From Psychrosphaera algicola (GTDB taxonomy: Bacteria; Pseudomonadota; Gammaproteobacteria; Enterobacterales; Alteromonadaceae), in NCBI RefSeq assembly GCF_028401425.1, contig NZ_JAQOMS010000002.1, positions 930,001-994,000 of the forward strand: a DNA stretch of 64,000 nucleotides, read 5' to 3'. The notes below the pieces were generated by a model. The model made no database searches. It saw only the letters and a list, made by a program, of their open reading frames with translations, and had not been told where the DNA came from. Made by a program: the position numbers and the translations under genes. Positions within the stretch are counted from its first letter, which is position 1, and each line of letters begins with the position of its first letter. Positions 1 through 9,483 of the stretch are shown here, one piece after another.

Positions 1-59
1 GGCCGATTTAATTCTATATGAAGAACATGACCAATGTCGCGGGTAACAATTTCATTCAT
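1..59 (-). CDS. Enoyl-CoA hydratase/isomerase family protein (N-terminal fragment)
   Basis: Only the first 19 codons lie in the window; the gene runs off the left edge. The reading MNEIVTRDIGHVLHIELNRP has the look of a crotonase-fold N-terminus, where a first beta-strand is followed by L-N-R-P. A good ribosome site (GAGATAAG) sits just before the ATG. Family members hydrate or isomerise enoyl-CoA thioesters in the cytoplasm. The fragment is too short to assign a substrate. Confidence 0.6.
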   Translation of the reverse strand, partial: MNEIVTRDIGHVLHIELNR

Positions 60-94
60 CTTATCTCAACCTTTTTAAACGTCAGATACAAAAA

Positions 95-113
95 CGCCCA
101 GCAATGCTGGGCG
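95..113 (-). terminator. Rho-independent terminator
   Basis: CGCCCAGC and GCTGGGCG form a perfect 8-bp stem around a 3-base loop. On the minus strand it is followed by TTTTTG. It lies 23 bases past the stop of the 31-aa ORF and just upstream of the enoyl-CoA hydratase gene, so it probably ends the microprotein transcript. Confidence 0.7.
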
Positions 114-135
114 AAAATTTAAAACGGTAAACGTA

Positions 136-231
136 TTATAACTGAGTTGCTAGTGTTACGACGGCTAGTAAAACAACCAAAACACAGACATGGCCAAGGC
201 CAATACCTTTACTATAAGAATTAGAATACAT
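136..231 (-). CDS. 31-aa single-span membrane microprotein, unrecognised
   Basis: The ORF has an ATG start, a TAA stop and an AAAGGA ribosome site 7 bases upstream, and is followed 23 bases on by a rho-independent terminator. The product starts with a short polar stretch (MYSNSYSKG) and then has one hydrophobic helix of about 20 residues rich in V, L and A (from VCVLVVLL to the end). The design resembles small bacterial membrane regulators or subunits such as CydX or YnhF, but I do not recognise the family. The ribosome site, terminator and clear amphipathic layout support a real gene. It lies between the hupE-like gene and the enoyl-CoA hydratase gene on the same strand. Confidence 0.6.
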   Translation of the reverse strand: MYSNSYSKGIGLGHVCVLVVLLAVVTLATQL

Positions 232-329
232 GCGTATTTCCTTTATTATTGTTTTTATTGAAATAATCAATCGCACAAACAGTGGATTTACTCAGTCTAT
301 TTAAAGCGGAAAAGGAATTCAACTAATAT

Positions 330-1109
330 TTAGATTATTCGCTCTAATAACCAAAATAGACCTAAAAATCCAACAATAACTGACAATGGGAGCTGAACAA
401 ATGCCCTATAACTCGGCGCACGACTCCATTTATAAAATAAGGTCATTAAAATAGCGATTACAAATAACTGTCCAAGCTCGACGCCAACATTAAACGACAC
501 TAATGAAACGGCTAAATTATTATTGCTAAGTCCAAATTCGGATAATACAAAAGCAAAACCAAAACCGTGTAATAGGCCAAAAATAAAGGTCACTAGATAT
601 CGACGTTTTAAGGTTTGTTCAGTCCGTATATTTTCTATGGCTACATAGATAATACTAAGCGCAATAAGCGGCTCCACTATACTCGCCACTAATGATATCC
701 CCCAGATAGTAGCCAATGCTAACGTAATGGTATGTGCAAGCGTAAAAACCGTGACTTGCCAAAATAGAGTAGAAAACACTGTGGTTGATAAAAATAAGGC
801 AATAATGAATACAATGTGATCTAAGCCCATTGGGACAATATGTAAAAAACCAGAAACGAGATATTTCTCTACTCTTTGTTTTGTTGTCAGGTTGGTAACT
901 TGGCTTTGCTCTACATTTTTAAAGGCGTCGAGCATTTCTTTAGACGGGTTCCGTTGCGCCATGCCCGGAGATTTCTCCGCATCCAAACTTGCATTAACAC
1001 TTGAAATGTTATCCGTTATGGCGTTTCCAATTTGACTATCATCACCAGCATAAACTGTACTTAACGGACTCATTAATAAAACAAAATATAAAGTTAAAGT
1101 TTTAAACAT
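330..1109 (-). CDS. HupE/UreJ-family membrane protein
   Basis: The 259-aa product has a cleavable signal peptide (about residues 1-21, ending VYA). It then has a periplasmic stretch of about 60 residues and six or so membrane segments. The histidine-rich motifs of the HupE/UreJ_2 family are present: HIVPMGLDHIVF (about residue 90), TLAHTITLA, LLHGFGFA and FNVGVELGQ. Relatives are linked to nickel uptake for hydrogenase or urease, but this subgroup is common in marine bacteria lacking those enzymes, so the metal and role are open. No metalloenzyme gene lies beside it. The gene is intact and divergent from the amidohydrolase gene. Confidence 0.8.
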   Translation of the reverse strand: MFKTLTLYFVLLMSPLSTVYAGDDSQIGNAITDNISSVNASLDAEKSPGMAQRNPSKEMLDAFKNVEQSQVTNLTTKQRVEKYLVSGFLHIVPMGLDHIVFIIALFLSTTVFSTLFWQVTVFTLAHTITLALATIWGISLVASIVEPLIALSIIYVAIENIRTEQTLKRRYLVTFIFGLLHGFGFAFVLSEFGLSNNNLAVSLVSFNVGVELGQLFVIAILMTLFYKWSRAPSYRAFVQLPLSVIVGFLGLFWLLERII

Positions 1110-1272
1110 TATTTACCCCAGTTCTAAATTATTTACATTATATCCTTAATTAAACGTAACTTTGTTGCGAATTAACTGGGCTTTTTGCGCTTTCATCGCA
1201 ATAGTGTTTATCCTGAACTAAAGGTAAGTACACTAGACTGAAAATCGTCAACCCTACGCGCTGGAGAAAATA
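1110..1272. promoter_or_regulatory. Divergent promoter region (hupE-like / amidohydrolase)
   Basis: This 163-base gap separates two divergent genes with signal peptides and must carry both promoters. GGAG lies 9 bases before the amidohydrolase ATG at 1273. I cannot assign precise -35/-10 boxes. Confidence 0.4.
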
Positions 1273-4200
1273 ATGATATTAATAAGTAAGCGCTCAGTTA
1301 ACCGTGCAGTTTTAGCACTCTCGTTGATTGGCTCAACACACGCTTTTGCCAACGACACAACTGAGCAAGAAAAATGGGATGTCAGTCAACCGACTGGTGA
1401 AGTCCATACGGTAAAAATTGATACAACAGAATCAACATGGTCTAACCTAGACGTCCACCCAAATGGTGACACCATTATTTTTGATATGTTAGGTGATCTT
1501 TATACGATGCCAATTTCGGGCGGCGAAGCAACCCCATTATTGGTTGGTTATGATTGGAATATGCAGGCCACTTACAGCCCAGACGGTAAAAAATTGCATT
1601 TTTAAGTGACCGTGATGGCATGATGAACATATGGGTCATGAATGCAGATGGCACAGAGCCGATGCAGATATCTAAAGAAACTGCCAATACCATTCATACC
1701 CCTACATGGAGTCATGATGGGCAATATATCGCAGCAACTCGTGGGGTAATGAGTTCTCGTTCTATAGCAGCGGGTGAAATTTGGATCTACCATCATACTG
1801 GCGGCAGTGGCAGTAAAATAAAAGCAGGGAGTCACGGTGCATTTAATCAAAAAATATTACCGACCCCAAATTTTCTCCAGATGGTAAATATCTTTATTAT
1901 ACGCAAGATGTTACTGGCGGCCGAGTTTGGCAGTACAACAAAAATTCGACATTAGAACTCTTCAATATTATTCGCCATGATCTAGTTACGGGCGAAGAAG
2001 AACGTTATATCGGCGGTGCCGGCGGTGCGGTAATTCCAACCCCATCTCCAGATGGCAACGCGATGGCCTATTTAAAACGTGAAGACAATAAAACGGTTTT
2101 ATATGTCAAAGATCTCAAATCAGGAATTGATACACGCTTATATACTGAAATGGAAAGGGATAACCAAGAAACGTTTGGAACCGAAGGTAACTACGCCTAC
2201 TTTGATTGGACACCGGACGGTAAACAAATTGTATTTTGGACCAACGGCCATTTTCAAAAAATTTCAGTCAAAGACAAGTCTGTTAAACAAATTCCATTCC
2301 ACGTAAGTGTTGAAAAGAAAGTACAACAAGCAGTTCGTGTTGCTGTTGATGTCGCACCAGATGAATTTAAAGTCCAACAAATACGCTGGGCAACTATGTC
2401 ACCAAAAGGTGATAAAATTGTTTATCAAGCACTCGGAAAATTGTACATCCGCGATGTAAAATCGGGTAAAACTAAACGCTTAACGAAACAAAATAAACAC
2501 GACGAATACTACCCAAGCTTTTCTCGCAACGGAAAATATATAGCTTATACGACTTGGGATGACAAAAAGCTCGGCACCGTAAGCATTGTTAGAAGTTCAG
2601 GTGGTAGAGGTAAAGTCATTACGACCGAACCTTACCATTATATCGAACCTCGATTTTCTCCCGATGGCGACCATGTTATTTTTGATCGTTTTACTGGCGG
2701 TTATTTATTATCTCCTGAATGGTCAATGGAACCTGGTTTATATATTGCCGATGTTAAAGGCAAATCAATGAAACGGATTTTAAAATCTGGTCACAATGCC
2801 CATTTTGGTGCTGACAACAACCAAATTTTCTATGCTGATTACCAAGATAAAAGCTTTGGTACGAAGAAAAAATTGATGACCGCCAATATTGATGGATTAG
2901 AGCAACGTGAAGTCTTATTGGGTGATGACATTACTGAATTCCGAGTTTCGCCAGACGGTAAATGGCTTGGGTTTGTTTATCAATACAATGCCTATATCGC
3001 GCCATTCGCCAAACTAGGTAAAGTGATGAGTATTGGCCCTAAGTCCACTTGGGTGCCGGTTAAGCAAGCTTCTAAGGCCTCAGCATCAGAACTCCATTGG
3101 TCTGCTAAATCAGACACTTTACATTGGTCAAATGCGTTCACCTTATATTCACGAAAACTGACGGATACGTTTGACTTTATCAAAGGTGCGGCAACTGAAT
3201 TACCTGAGCCAACGGATAACGGTATTGATTTAAGCTTCACAAAAAAGGCCGATATTCCTGAATCAACCATTGCGCTTATTGGTGCTGACGTCGTCACAAT
3301 GAAAGATGCCGATAATCAACAAGAAGTCATCAAAAACGGTGTGGTAATCGTATCTGGTAATCGAATTGTTGCCGTTGGCAAACAAGGTGACATTGAAATT
3401 CCTAGAGGGGCTAAAACCAAAGACCTCACTGGTTATACTATTGTCCCTAGTTTAATTGATGCCCACGCGCATGGTTCTCAAGGCAGTAATCAAATCATTC
3501 CACAACAAAATTGGAAGAACTTCTCGTCAATTGCATTTGGCGTAACAACAATCCACGACCCGTCTAATGATAGCCGAGAAATATTTTCAGCCGCAGAACT
3601 GCAAAAGTCAGGAAAAATACTAGCGCCTCGAATTTTTTCTACAGGTAAAATTCTATATGCCGCTTATGCACCAAGTGTATACAGCAAAAATAGATAGTCT
3701 AGATGATGCTCGTTTCCATATTAAACGAACAAAAGAAAATGGTGCAGTCTCGATAAAAAGTTACAACCATCCAAGACGTGATACACGCCAACAAGTTTTA
3801 GCAGCGGCAAAAGAGCTTGGCGTAAATGTCGTACCAGAGGGTGGCGGTAAGCTATACCAAAATATAACAATGGTTATTGACGGTCATACCACACTTGAGC
3901 ATTCGTTAAATGTGCCAAAAGGTTATAGTGATTTGACACAACTGTGGAGCCAAACCGAAACCGCCTACAACCCTACATTAGTAGTTGCTTATGGTGGTTT
4001 AACAGGTGAATACTTTTGGTACGATCGAACAAACGTTTGGGAAAACGAGCGACTAATGCGTTACGCACCTCGCTATATTATCGAGCCGACTTCAATTCGT
4101 CGTTATAAAGCGCCCGATGATCATTACAATCACTTTGCCGTAGCAAGCTACGCTAAAACTTTACGTGATAATGGTGTTCGGGTATTAATCGGTGCCCATG

Positions 4201-4589
4201 GACAACGTGAAGGTTTAGCTGCACATTGGGAAATGTGGATGTTGCAACAAGGTGGATTTACGCCGTGGGAAGCGTTACGAGGCGCAACGTTTGATGGCGC
4301 TAAAGCATTAGGAATGGACAAGGATTTAGGGTCTATCGAAAACGGTAAATTAGCTGACTTTGCCATCATAAAAGGTGATGTCTTAAACGATATCCGTCAA
4401 TCGGAAATGGTCGACTATACAATGATCAATGGTCGACTATTTGACACTAAGACAATGAAAGAAGTCTTAACTGGTGACTTTGAACCAGAACAGCTATTTT
4501 TCGACAGATTAGAAATTAATGCTATGCCAGCAGCGACTGCACAAGAGCAAGAACAAAAATCTGAGAAATACCATTGGAGTCATCATTAA
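1273..4589 (+). CDS. Periplasmic TolB-propeller amidohydrolase (frameshifted in this sequence)
   Basis: This is one gene of about 1105 codons read in several pieces. A signal peptide (about residues 1-26, ending AFA) leads into repeated TolB/PD40 propeller strands (many SPDG or TPDG motifs). A C-terminal amidohydrolase domain follows, with the metal-binding DAHAH at about residue 730, GVTTIHDP, GAHGQREG at about residue 975 and the closing GSIENGKLADF. Such enzymes act on imide or dipeptide-like substrates outside the cytoplasm; the substrate is unknown. One T is missing from the run at about 1599-1603 and one A from the run at about 1849-1855. A CCWGG-type error at about 3671-3677 causes the third break; restored, it reads APGYTAKID. 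I infer sequence errors rather than decay because the full domain order survives. Confidence 0.85.
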
Positions 4590-4627
4590 AAATAGCAGTA
4601 ATTAACTCGCTTTAATGATCTATAAAA

Positions 4628-4655
4628 AACCATCACTTATCGTGATGGTTTTTTT
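4628..4655. terminator. Bidirectional terminator between amidohydrolase and OMP genes
   Basis: AACCATCAC and GTGATGGTT form a 9-bp stem with a 5-base loop. There is an A run before it and seven Ts after it, so it can serve both converging genes. Confidence 0.85.
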
Positions 4656-4713
4656 ACGTTGCCAATCAGACTCTAATAGTCTTGCTGTAAATAATCTTTT
4701 GATAACGTCTGCA

Positions 4714-5403
4714 TTAAAAATTGTATAGAAGCCCTAGATTAAATGAAGTCGCCGTTTCTTCATCAATCTGATATTTTTGAAGTTCAGCAAATACATCAAT
4801 TCCAGATAAATGATAACTTAAGCCGAGGGTGTAAGTAGAATCGCTACCATCTAAATTTTCTGAACTCGACTCGCTGCTGCTTTCACTAATATCCATCGCT
4901 TTAATCTCAGCCACAACAACTGACTTGCTTATAACTTCACCAGACCAATTGAATAACCCGGCTTTACCATAAATATCGAGTGCGGCAGAAAGCGGAAATT
5001 GAGCTTTTAAAGCAATATCAAATGCCGTTATTTCAGCTAGCGATGTGAGTTCACCACTTACATCGAGTATCTCACTAGAAATGGGTTCCTGATAACCAAA
5101 TTGGCCTTCTAGTCCAAATTTGCCAAGTTGGTAATAACCCACTTCCACCGAAACATTCTCAGTAATTGAATAACCCGCAAACAATTTAAAACCAGTATCA
5201 CTGTCTTTAACATTAAAATTACCAAATCCACCTTCATTAAAAGAGTCATTGATATCATCTAAATCATCGTCTATTGCGTATGAGACTGAATTGATGGCCG
5301 CGCCTAAATAAACATCTTGAAATAGATCTGAGGCCAATGCTGTGCATGGAGTGATAAGGGAAATTGTCGTAATAAGTAATGTTTTATTGATAGTGTTTTT
5401 CAC
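4714..5403 (-). CDS. Outer-membrane beta-barrel protein (OmpA-barrel/Omp_b-brl type)
   Basis: The intact 229-aa product has a signal peptide (about 1-24, ending ALA-SD). Alternating amphipathic strands follow (YLGAAINSVSY, GFKLFAGYSI, VSVEVGYYQL, YTLGLSYHL, FNLGLLYNF), and the C-terminal residue is Phe, the usual signal for outer-membrane insertion by the BAM complex. An acidic Ser-rich loop (SESSSESSSENLDGS) lies before the last strands. Size and layout fit the eight-stranded OmpA-like barrel family. No peptidoglycan-binding domain follows. Function is unknown. It sits alone between two terminators. Confidence 0.75.
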   Translation of the reverse strand: MKNTINKTLLITTISLITPCTALASDLFQDVYLGAAINSVSYAIDDDLDDINDSFNEGGFGNFNVKDSDTGFKLFAGYSITENVSVEVGYYQLGKFGLEGQFGYQEPISSEILDVSGELTSLAEITAFDIALKAQFPLSAALDIYGKAGLFNWSGEVISKSVVVAEIKAMDISESSSESSSENLDGSDSTYTLGLSYHLSGIDVFAELQKYQIDEETATSFNLGLLYNF

Positions 5404-5529
5404 TATTGAGCCTTGAATTTTAACGTTTTAATTTACGTTAGCTATCTTAATTGCTTAAACAAACAAAGTCTTATATTTATTAACCTAGCATTATACTTAT
5501 ACATATTTTTGTAGATATTTAACTACAAA

Positions 5530-5559
5530 AAAAGCGTACAAATTGCTCTGTACGCTTTT
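5530..5559 (-). terminator. Terminator downstream of fba
   Basis: AAAAGCGTACA and TGTACGCTTTT form an 11-bp stem. The minus strand continues with seven Ts. It is 35 bases past the fba stop. Confidence 0.85.
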
Positions 5560-5593
5560 AGTCACATTGGTTTATAACGTTAAAAAACTGTAT

Positions 5594-6627
5594 TTAGTAA
5601 CGTGCAACCATATTTTCTAATGAAATTACTTTAATCTTATCCGCCTGCCCTGCTGTGCCAAAAGCATTGTATCTATCAACACAAATGGCCGACATTGCAT
5701 CAATGGTTTTAGCCAAATATTTACGTGGATCAAACTCAGCAGGATTTTCTGCCATAAACTGCCTAATGGCCCCTGTTGAAGCTAATCTAAGATCGGTATC
5801 GATATTCACTTTACGAACACCGTTTTTGATACCTTCAACAATTTGTTCAACCGGAACACCATAAGTTTCGCCAATCTCACCGCCAAATTTGTTAATCGTC
5901 GCAAGCCACTCCTGAGGGACGGAACTTGACCCATGCATAACTAAATGGGTGTTAGGAATACGTTGATGTATTGCCTTAATTTGGTCAATTGCCAAAATAT
6001 CACCAGTAGGTGGACGGGTAAACTTGTATGCTCCGTGAGATGTACCACAAGCAATGGCTAGTGCATCTACCCCTGTTTTTTCAACAAAATCAGCGGCTTC
6101 ATCTGGATTAGTTAACATTTGTTCTTTGGATAAAACACCCTCTGCGCCTACCCCATCTTCTTCACCAGCCATACCAGTCTCTAACGAACCTAACACGCCT
6201 AATTCCCCTTCTACAGATACACCACACGCATGAGCTAACTCAACTGTTCTGCGAGTCACGTCAACATTGTATTCATAAGTAGAAGGCGTTTTGCCATCTT
6301 CTAATAGCGAGCCATCCATCATCACTGACGAAAACCCTAATTGGATTGAGCGTTGGCAAATTGCCGGTGACGTTCCGTGATCTTGGTGCATACAAACAGG
6401 GATATGAGGAAATTCTTCAATCGCTGCTAATATCATGTGACGTAAAAAGGCGCGCCGGCATATTTTCTGGCACCCGCTGAGGCTTGCACAATAACTGGAC
6501 TATTAGTCTTATCTGCAGCCGCCATAATTGCTCGCATCTGCTCGAGATTATTTACGTTAAACGCAGGAACACCATAATTATGTTCTGCTGCATGATCTAA
6601 TAATTGACGCATCGAAATTAAAGCCAC
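5594..6627 (-). CDS. fba: Class II fructose-bisphosphate aldolase (one frameshift)
   Basis: The enzyme interconverts fructose 1,6-bisphosphate with glyceraldehyde 3-phosphate and dihydroxyacetone phosphate, using Zn2+. Restored length is 344 aa, typical of the class IIB type found in Pseudomonas and many marine gammaproteobacteria. Visible motifs are GVPAFNVNN, the metal and catalytic HQDHGTSP, the conserved GELGVLG, GTSHGAYK, VMHGSSS and NIDTDLR near the C-terminus. One T (A on the plus strand, 6444-6448) is missing, which splits GAPF from LRHMIL. Translation starts at GTG 6627 with GGAG upstream. It is third in the epd-pgk-fba series, but a terminator and 429 bases separate it from pgk, so it probably has its own promoter. 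Confidence 0.93.
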
Positions 6628-7004
6628 AAGTCACTCCAAAGGAAAAGTTAACAAAATTAATTGATTATGTAACACAGATTGTAATGTTACATAACAACAA
6701 ACAAAAAGTCTTGTAAGTATTTCTATTAAGTTTTAACAATAAAAATAATCCGACTGTAAAACCCTTAATTAATGCCTTTGAAACCACTGGATAAAAACAA
6801 ACTCATCTAAACTTTGAAAAACTTACAGTTTAAGAAAGAACTATTACAATACAACTTTAACAATTGGAGTGGTTTACTGTAGTCATGTTCAGTATTATCA
6901 AATACAAAACATTGGCTTTAGCAGTGTTTTGGGAACAAGGTTTCTAAAGGTTTGGCCATCGTTTTTCGATCTAGAGCAGAGGCTTGAGTAGAATAATTTG
7001 GTAC
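6628..7004. other. Gene-free leader upstream of fba
   Basis: I find no supported ORF or RNA gene in this AT-rich stretch. It should hold the fba promoter, and it contains the inverted repeat at 6665-6694. Confidence 0.5.
6665..6694. promoter_or_regulatory. Operator-like inverted repeat upstream of fba
   Basis: TTATGTAAC and GTTACATAA are perfect 9-bp inverted arms separated by 12 bases. The dyad lies 38-67 bases before the fba GTG on the minus strand and overlaps a possible -10 (TACAAT). No T run follows, so a binding site for a dimeric regulator is more likely than a terminator. The regulator is unknown. Confidence 0.45.
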
Positions 7005-7033
7005 AAAAAAACCACGCAAAGCGTGGTTTTTTT
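7005..7033 (-). terminator. Terminator downstream of pgk
   Basis: The stem AAAAAAACCACGC/GCGTGGTTTTTTT has a 3-base loop. It sits 23 bases past the pgk stop and is symmetrical, so it could work in both directions. Confidence 0.9.
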
Positions 7034-7056
7034 GACGTTTTAAAACGGTTTTAATA

Positions 7057-8220
7057 TTACTTGCTAGCGCGCTCTTCTAAAATTGCCACGGCAGGTAAAA
7101 CTTTACCTTCAACAAATTCTAAAAATGCACCGCCACCGGTTGAGATATAAGAGATCTTATCGGCAAGTCCATATTTATCAATCGCAGCCAAGGTATCACC
7201 GCCGCCAGCGACCGAAAATGCATCGCTTTGCGCGATAGCTTGAGCTACGACTTCTGTACCTTTAGAGAAGTTGTCAAATTCAAATACGCCACAAGGACCA
7301 TTCCATAAAATGGTTTTAGCGTTTTTCAAAATATCTGCCATTGCCTGCGCAGAATCAGGACCCAAATCCATAATCTCTTCGTTGTCTAAAACCGCATCAA
7401 CAGGTTTTATTGTTGCTAGAGCCGTTTCTGAGAACTCGGTACCAATACGCACGTCTGTAACCGCAGGAATATCAAGATCATTCATTAGTTTCTGTGCTTG
7501 AGGAATTAGATCGGGTTCGTACAGAGACTTACCAACATTATAGCCACGAGCAGCAACAAATGTATTTGAAATACCGCCACCAACAATTAACTGGTCGCAA
7601 ATTTTAGATAATGACTCTAATACCGTTAGTTTAGTTGATACTTTAGAACCGCCAACAACCGCAACAAGAGGTCTAGCTGGGTTATCAAGCGCTTTACCTA
7701 ATGCTTCTAACTCACCTGCTAAAAGTGGGCCTGCACAAGCTGTAGGAGCAAATTTTGCTACACCATGGGTTGAACCTTGGGCACGGTGAGCCGTACCAAA
7801 TGCATCCATAACAAAGACGTCACATAAAGCGGCATACTGCTGAGCAAGTTCATCTGAATTTTTCTTTTCGCCGACATTAAAACGAACGTTTTCAAGGACG
7901 ACAACTTCGCCTTCATTAACAGTAACACCACTTAAATATTCTTTTTCCAAACGAACTGGCACTGATAAGTTTTGGTTTAAATACGTTACAACCGGTGCCA
8001 TTGAATATTCATCTGCATATTCGCCCTCTGTTGGACGACCTAAATGAGACATTACAAGCACTTTTGCGCCCTTTTCCAATGCCAATTTAATCGTTGGGAT
8101 AGAGGCGTCAATACGAACGGCTGAAGTCACTACGCCATCTTTAACAGGTACGTTTAGGTCTTGTCTGATAAGAACGGTTTTACCTTGCAGATCTAACTCT
8201 GCCATTTTCAAAACTGTCAT
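7057..8220 (-). CDS. pgk: Phosphoglycerate kinase
   Basis: The intact 387-aa product has the standard bacterial length. It transfers phosphate between 1,3-bisphosphoglycerate and ADP in the cytoplasm. Conserved stretches are the N-terminal substrate site VLIRQDLNVPV, SHLGRP, ENVRF, VVGGSKVSTK, ILWNGPCGVFE and the glycine-rich nucleotide loop AGGGDT followed by STGGGA. It lies 48 bases downstream of epd, as in E. coli and its relatives, and is closed by its own terminator. It is one of the few metabolic genes here without an indel. Confidence 0.97.
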   Translation of the reverse strand: MTVLKMAELDLQGKTVLIRQDLNVPVKDGVVTSAVRIDASIPTIKLALEKGAKVLVMSHLGRPTEGEYADEYSMAPVVTYLNQNLSVPVRLEKEYLSGVTVNEGEVVVLENVRFNVGEKKNSDELAQQYAALCDVFVMDAFGTAHRAQGSTHGVAKFAPTACAGPLLAGELEALGKALDNPARPLVAVVGGSKVSTKLTVLESLSKICDQLIVGGGISNTFVAARGYNVGKSLYEPDLIPQAQKLMNDLDIPAVTDVRIGTEFSETALATIKPVDAVLDNEEIMDLGPDSAQAMADILKNAKTILWNGPCGVFEFDNFSKGTEVVAQAIAQSDAFSVAGGGDTLAAIDKYGLADKISYISTGGGAFLEFVEGKVLPAVAILEERASK

Positions 8221-8268
8221 GTTCGTTTCCTTAATAATGTAAAAACTAATAATTTAATAACTAATGAT

Positions 8269-9356
8269 TTATATATTTTTTAATTCTGCAGTGGTGTCCA
8301 ACATACGGTTAGCAAAGCCCCATTCGTTGTCACACCACACTAATAATTTAACCAATCGTTTGTGGCTTACCCGTGTTTGATTGCCATCAACAATGGCTGA
8401 ATGCGGATCATGGTTAAAATCAATTGAAACAAGTGGTTCTTCGGTATAACCCAAAATACCAGAAAGACCATTTTGTTGTGCTGCCTGAATCGCTCCGTTT
8501 ACCTGCATAATGTTAACGTCCGAATTTAACGTTAAACTAACATCCATTGCGGTCACATTAATCGTTGGAACGCGCACGGCAATTGCCTCAAAACGACCTG
8601 CAAATTTGGGCATTATGCGTTCAATACCCACTGCAAGCTTTGTATCAACTGGAATTATGCTTTGACTCGCAGCTCGTGTGCGGCGTAAGTCATCGTGATA
8701 GGCGTCGATAACTTGCTGGTCATGCATTGACGAATGTATGGTCGTAATCGTGCCACTGTCGACACCAAATGCGTCGTCTATCGCTTGAATAACGGGGACA
8801 ACGCAGTTTGTTGTACATGAACCATTGGAGATCACATTGTGTTCCGCCGTTAACGTATGATGGTTAACACCATAAATTATTGTGTTGTCTACATCTGGAT
8901 CCGCAGGGTGCGAATAGATGACTTTTTAGCACCAGCTTTAATGTGGGCTTGACCATGTGCTTGGCTGTGATAAACGCCAGTGCAGTCGAGAACCACGTCA
9001 ACTTGTAATTCACGCCACGGTAAGTCGGCAAGTTCTTCTTCATGCAATAGTTTTATATTATTGCCAGCCACCGCCATCGTTGAATTTTCGGTTAACGCTA
9101 CGTCAAAACCAAAACGACCATGGGAGGTATCGTATTTTAATAAATGGGCAATACCTTCTGGTTTTGCCAATTCGTTAATCGCAACAATTTCAATTTCATC
9201 GTCGCGTCCGGTTTCAAACAATGCTCGCAATACGTTACGACCAATCCGACCAAAACCATTTAATGCCACCCTTATTTTATTAGGTTGCCCATCGATAGGA
9301 TCGGTATTCAAAGTCCTAGCGTTTGTTGGGCTAGTCTTTAATGGTTGGTTAGACAT
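8269..9356 (-). CDS. epd: Erythrose-4-phosphate dehydrogenase (one frameshift)
   Basis: Epd oxidises D-erythrose 4-phosphate with NAD+ for pyridoxal phosphate synthesis. The Rossmann motif NGFGRIGRN, the catalytic ISNGSCTTNC, TTIHSSMHDQQVIDAYH and the C-terminal VKLLVWCDNEWGFANRML match Epd rather than GapA, as do HLLKYDTSHGRF and SQSIIPVDTK. One A is missing from the codons for GAKKVIYSHP (plus-strand T run 8923-8927). I choose ATG 9356, which has CCTGAG upstream, over an upstream ATG with no ribosome site; this leaves an N-terminal extension of about 25 residues over E. coli Epd. The epd-pgk-fba order supports the call. Confidence 0.93.
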
Positions 9357-9434
9357 AATACTCAGGTTTGTTCGATACCACTTGCATGACACAAATATTA
9401 TTTACTAACTTTAAAAGTAAATAATAAAAATAAA

Positions 9435-9459
9435 AAAGCGGGCATATCATACCCGCTTT
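9435..9459 (-). terminator. Terminator downstream of tkt
   Basis: AAAGCGGG and CCCGCTTT form an 8-bp stem with a 9-base loop. The minus strand continues with a T run. It is 25 bases past the tkt stop. Confidence 0.85.
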
Positions 9460-9483
9460 ATTTTATTTGTTAAGTGTTCTGTA

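Noticed and set aside
1273..4589. Calling the amidohydrolase, tkt, flgI, parP and similar genes pseudogenes
   Set aside because: The breaks are of two systematic types, affect essential genes too, and every repaired product has full family length.
8269..9356. Glyceraldehyde-3-phosphate dehydrogenase
   Set aside because: The sequence around HLLKYDTSHGRF, SQSIIPVDTK and the C-terminus, and the position before pgk, fit Epd.
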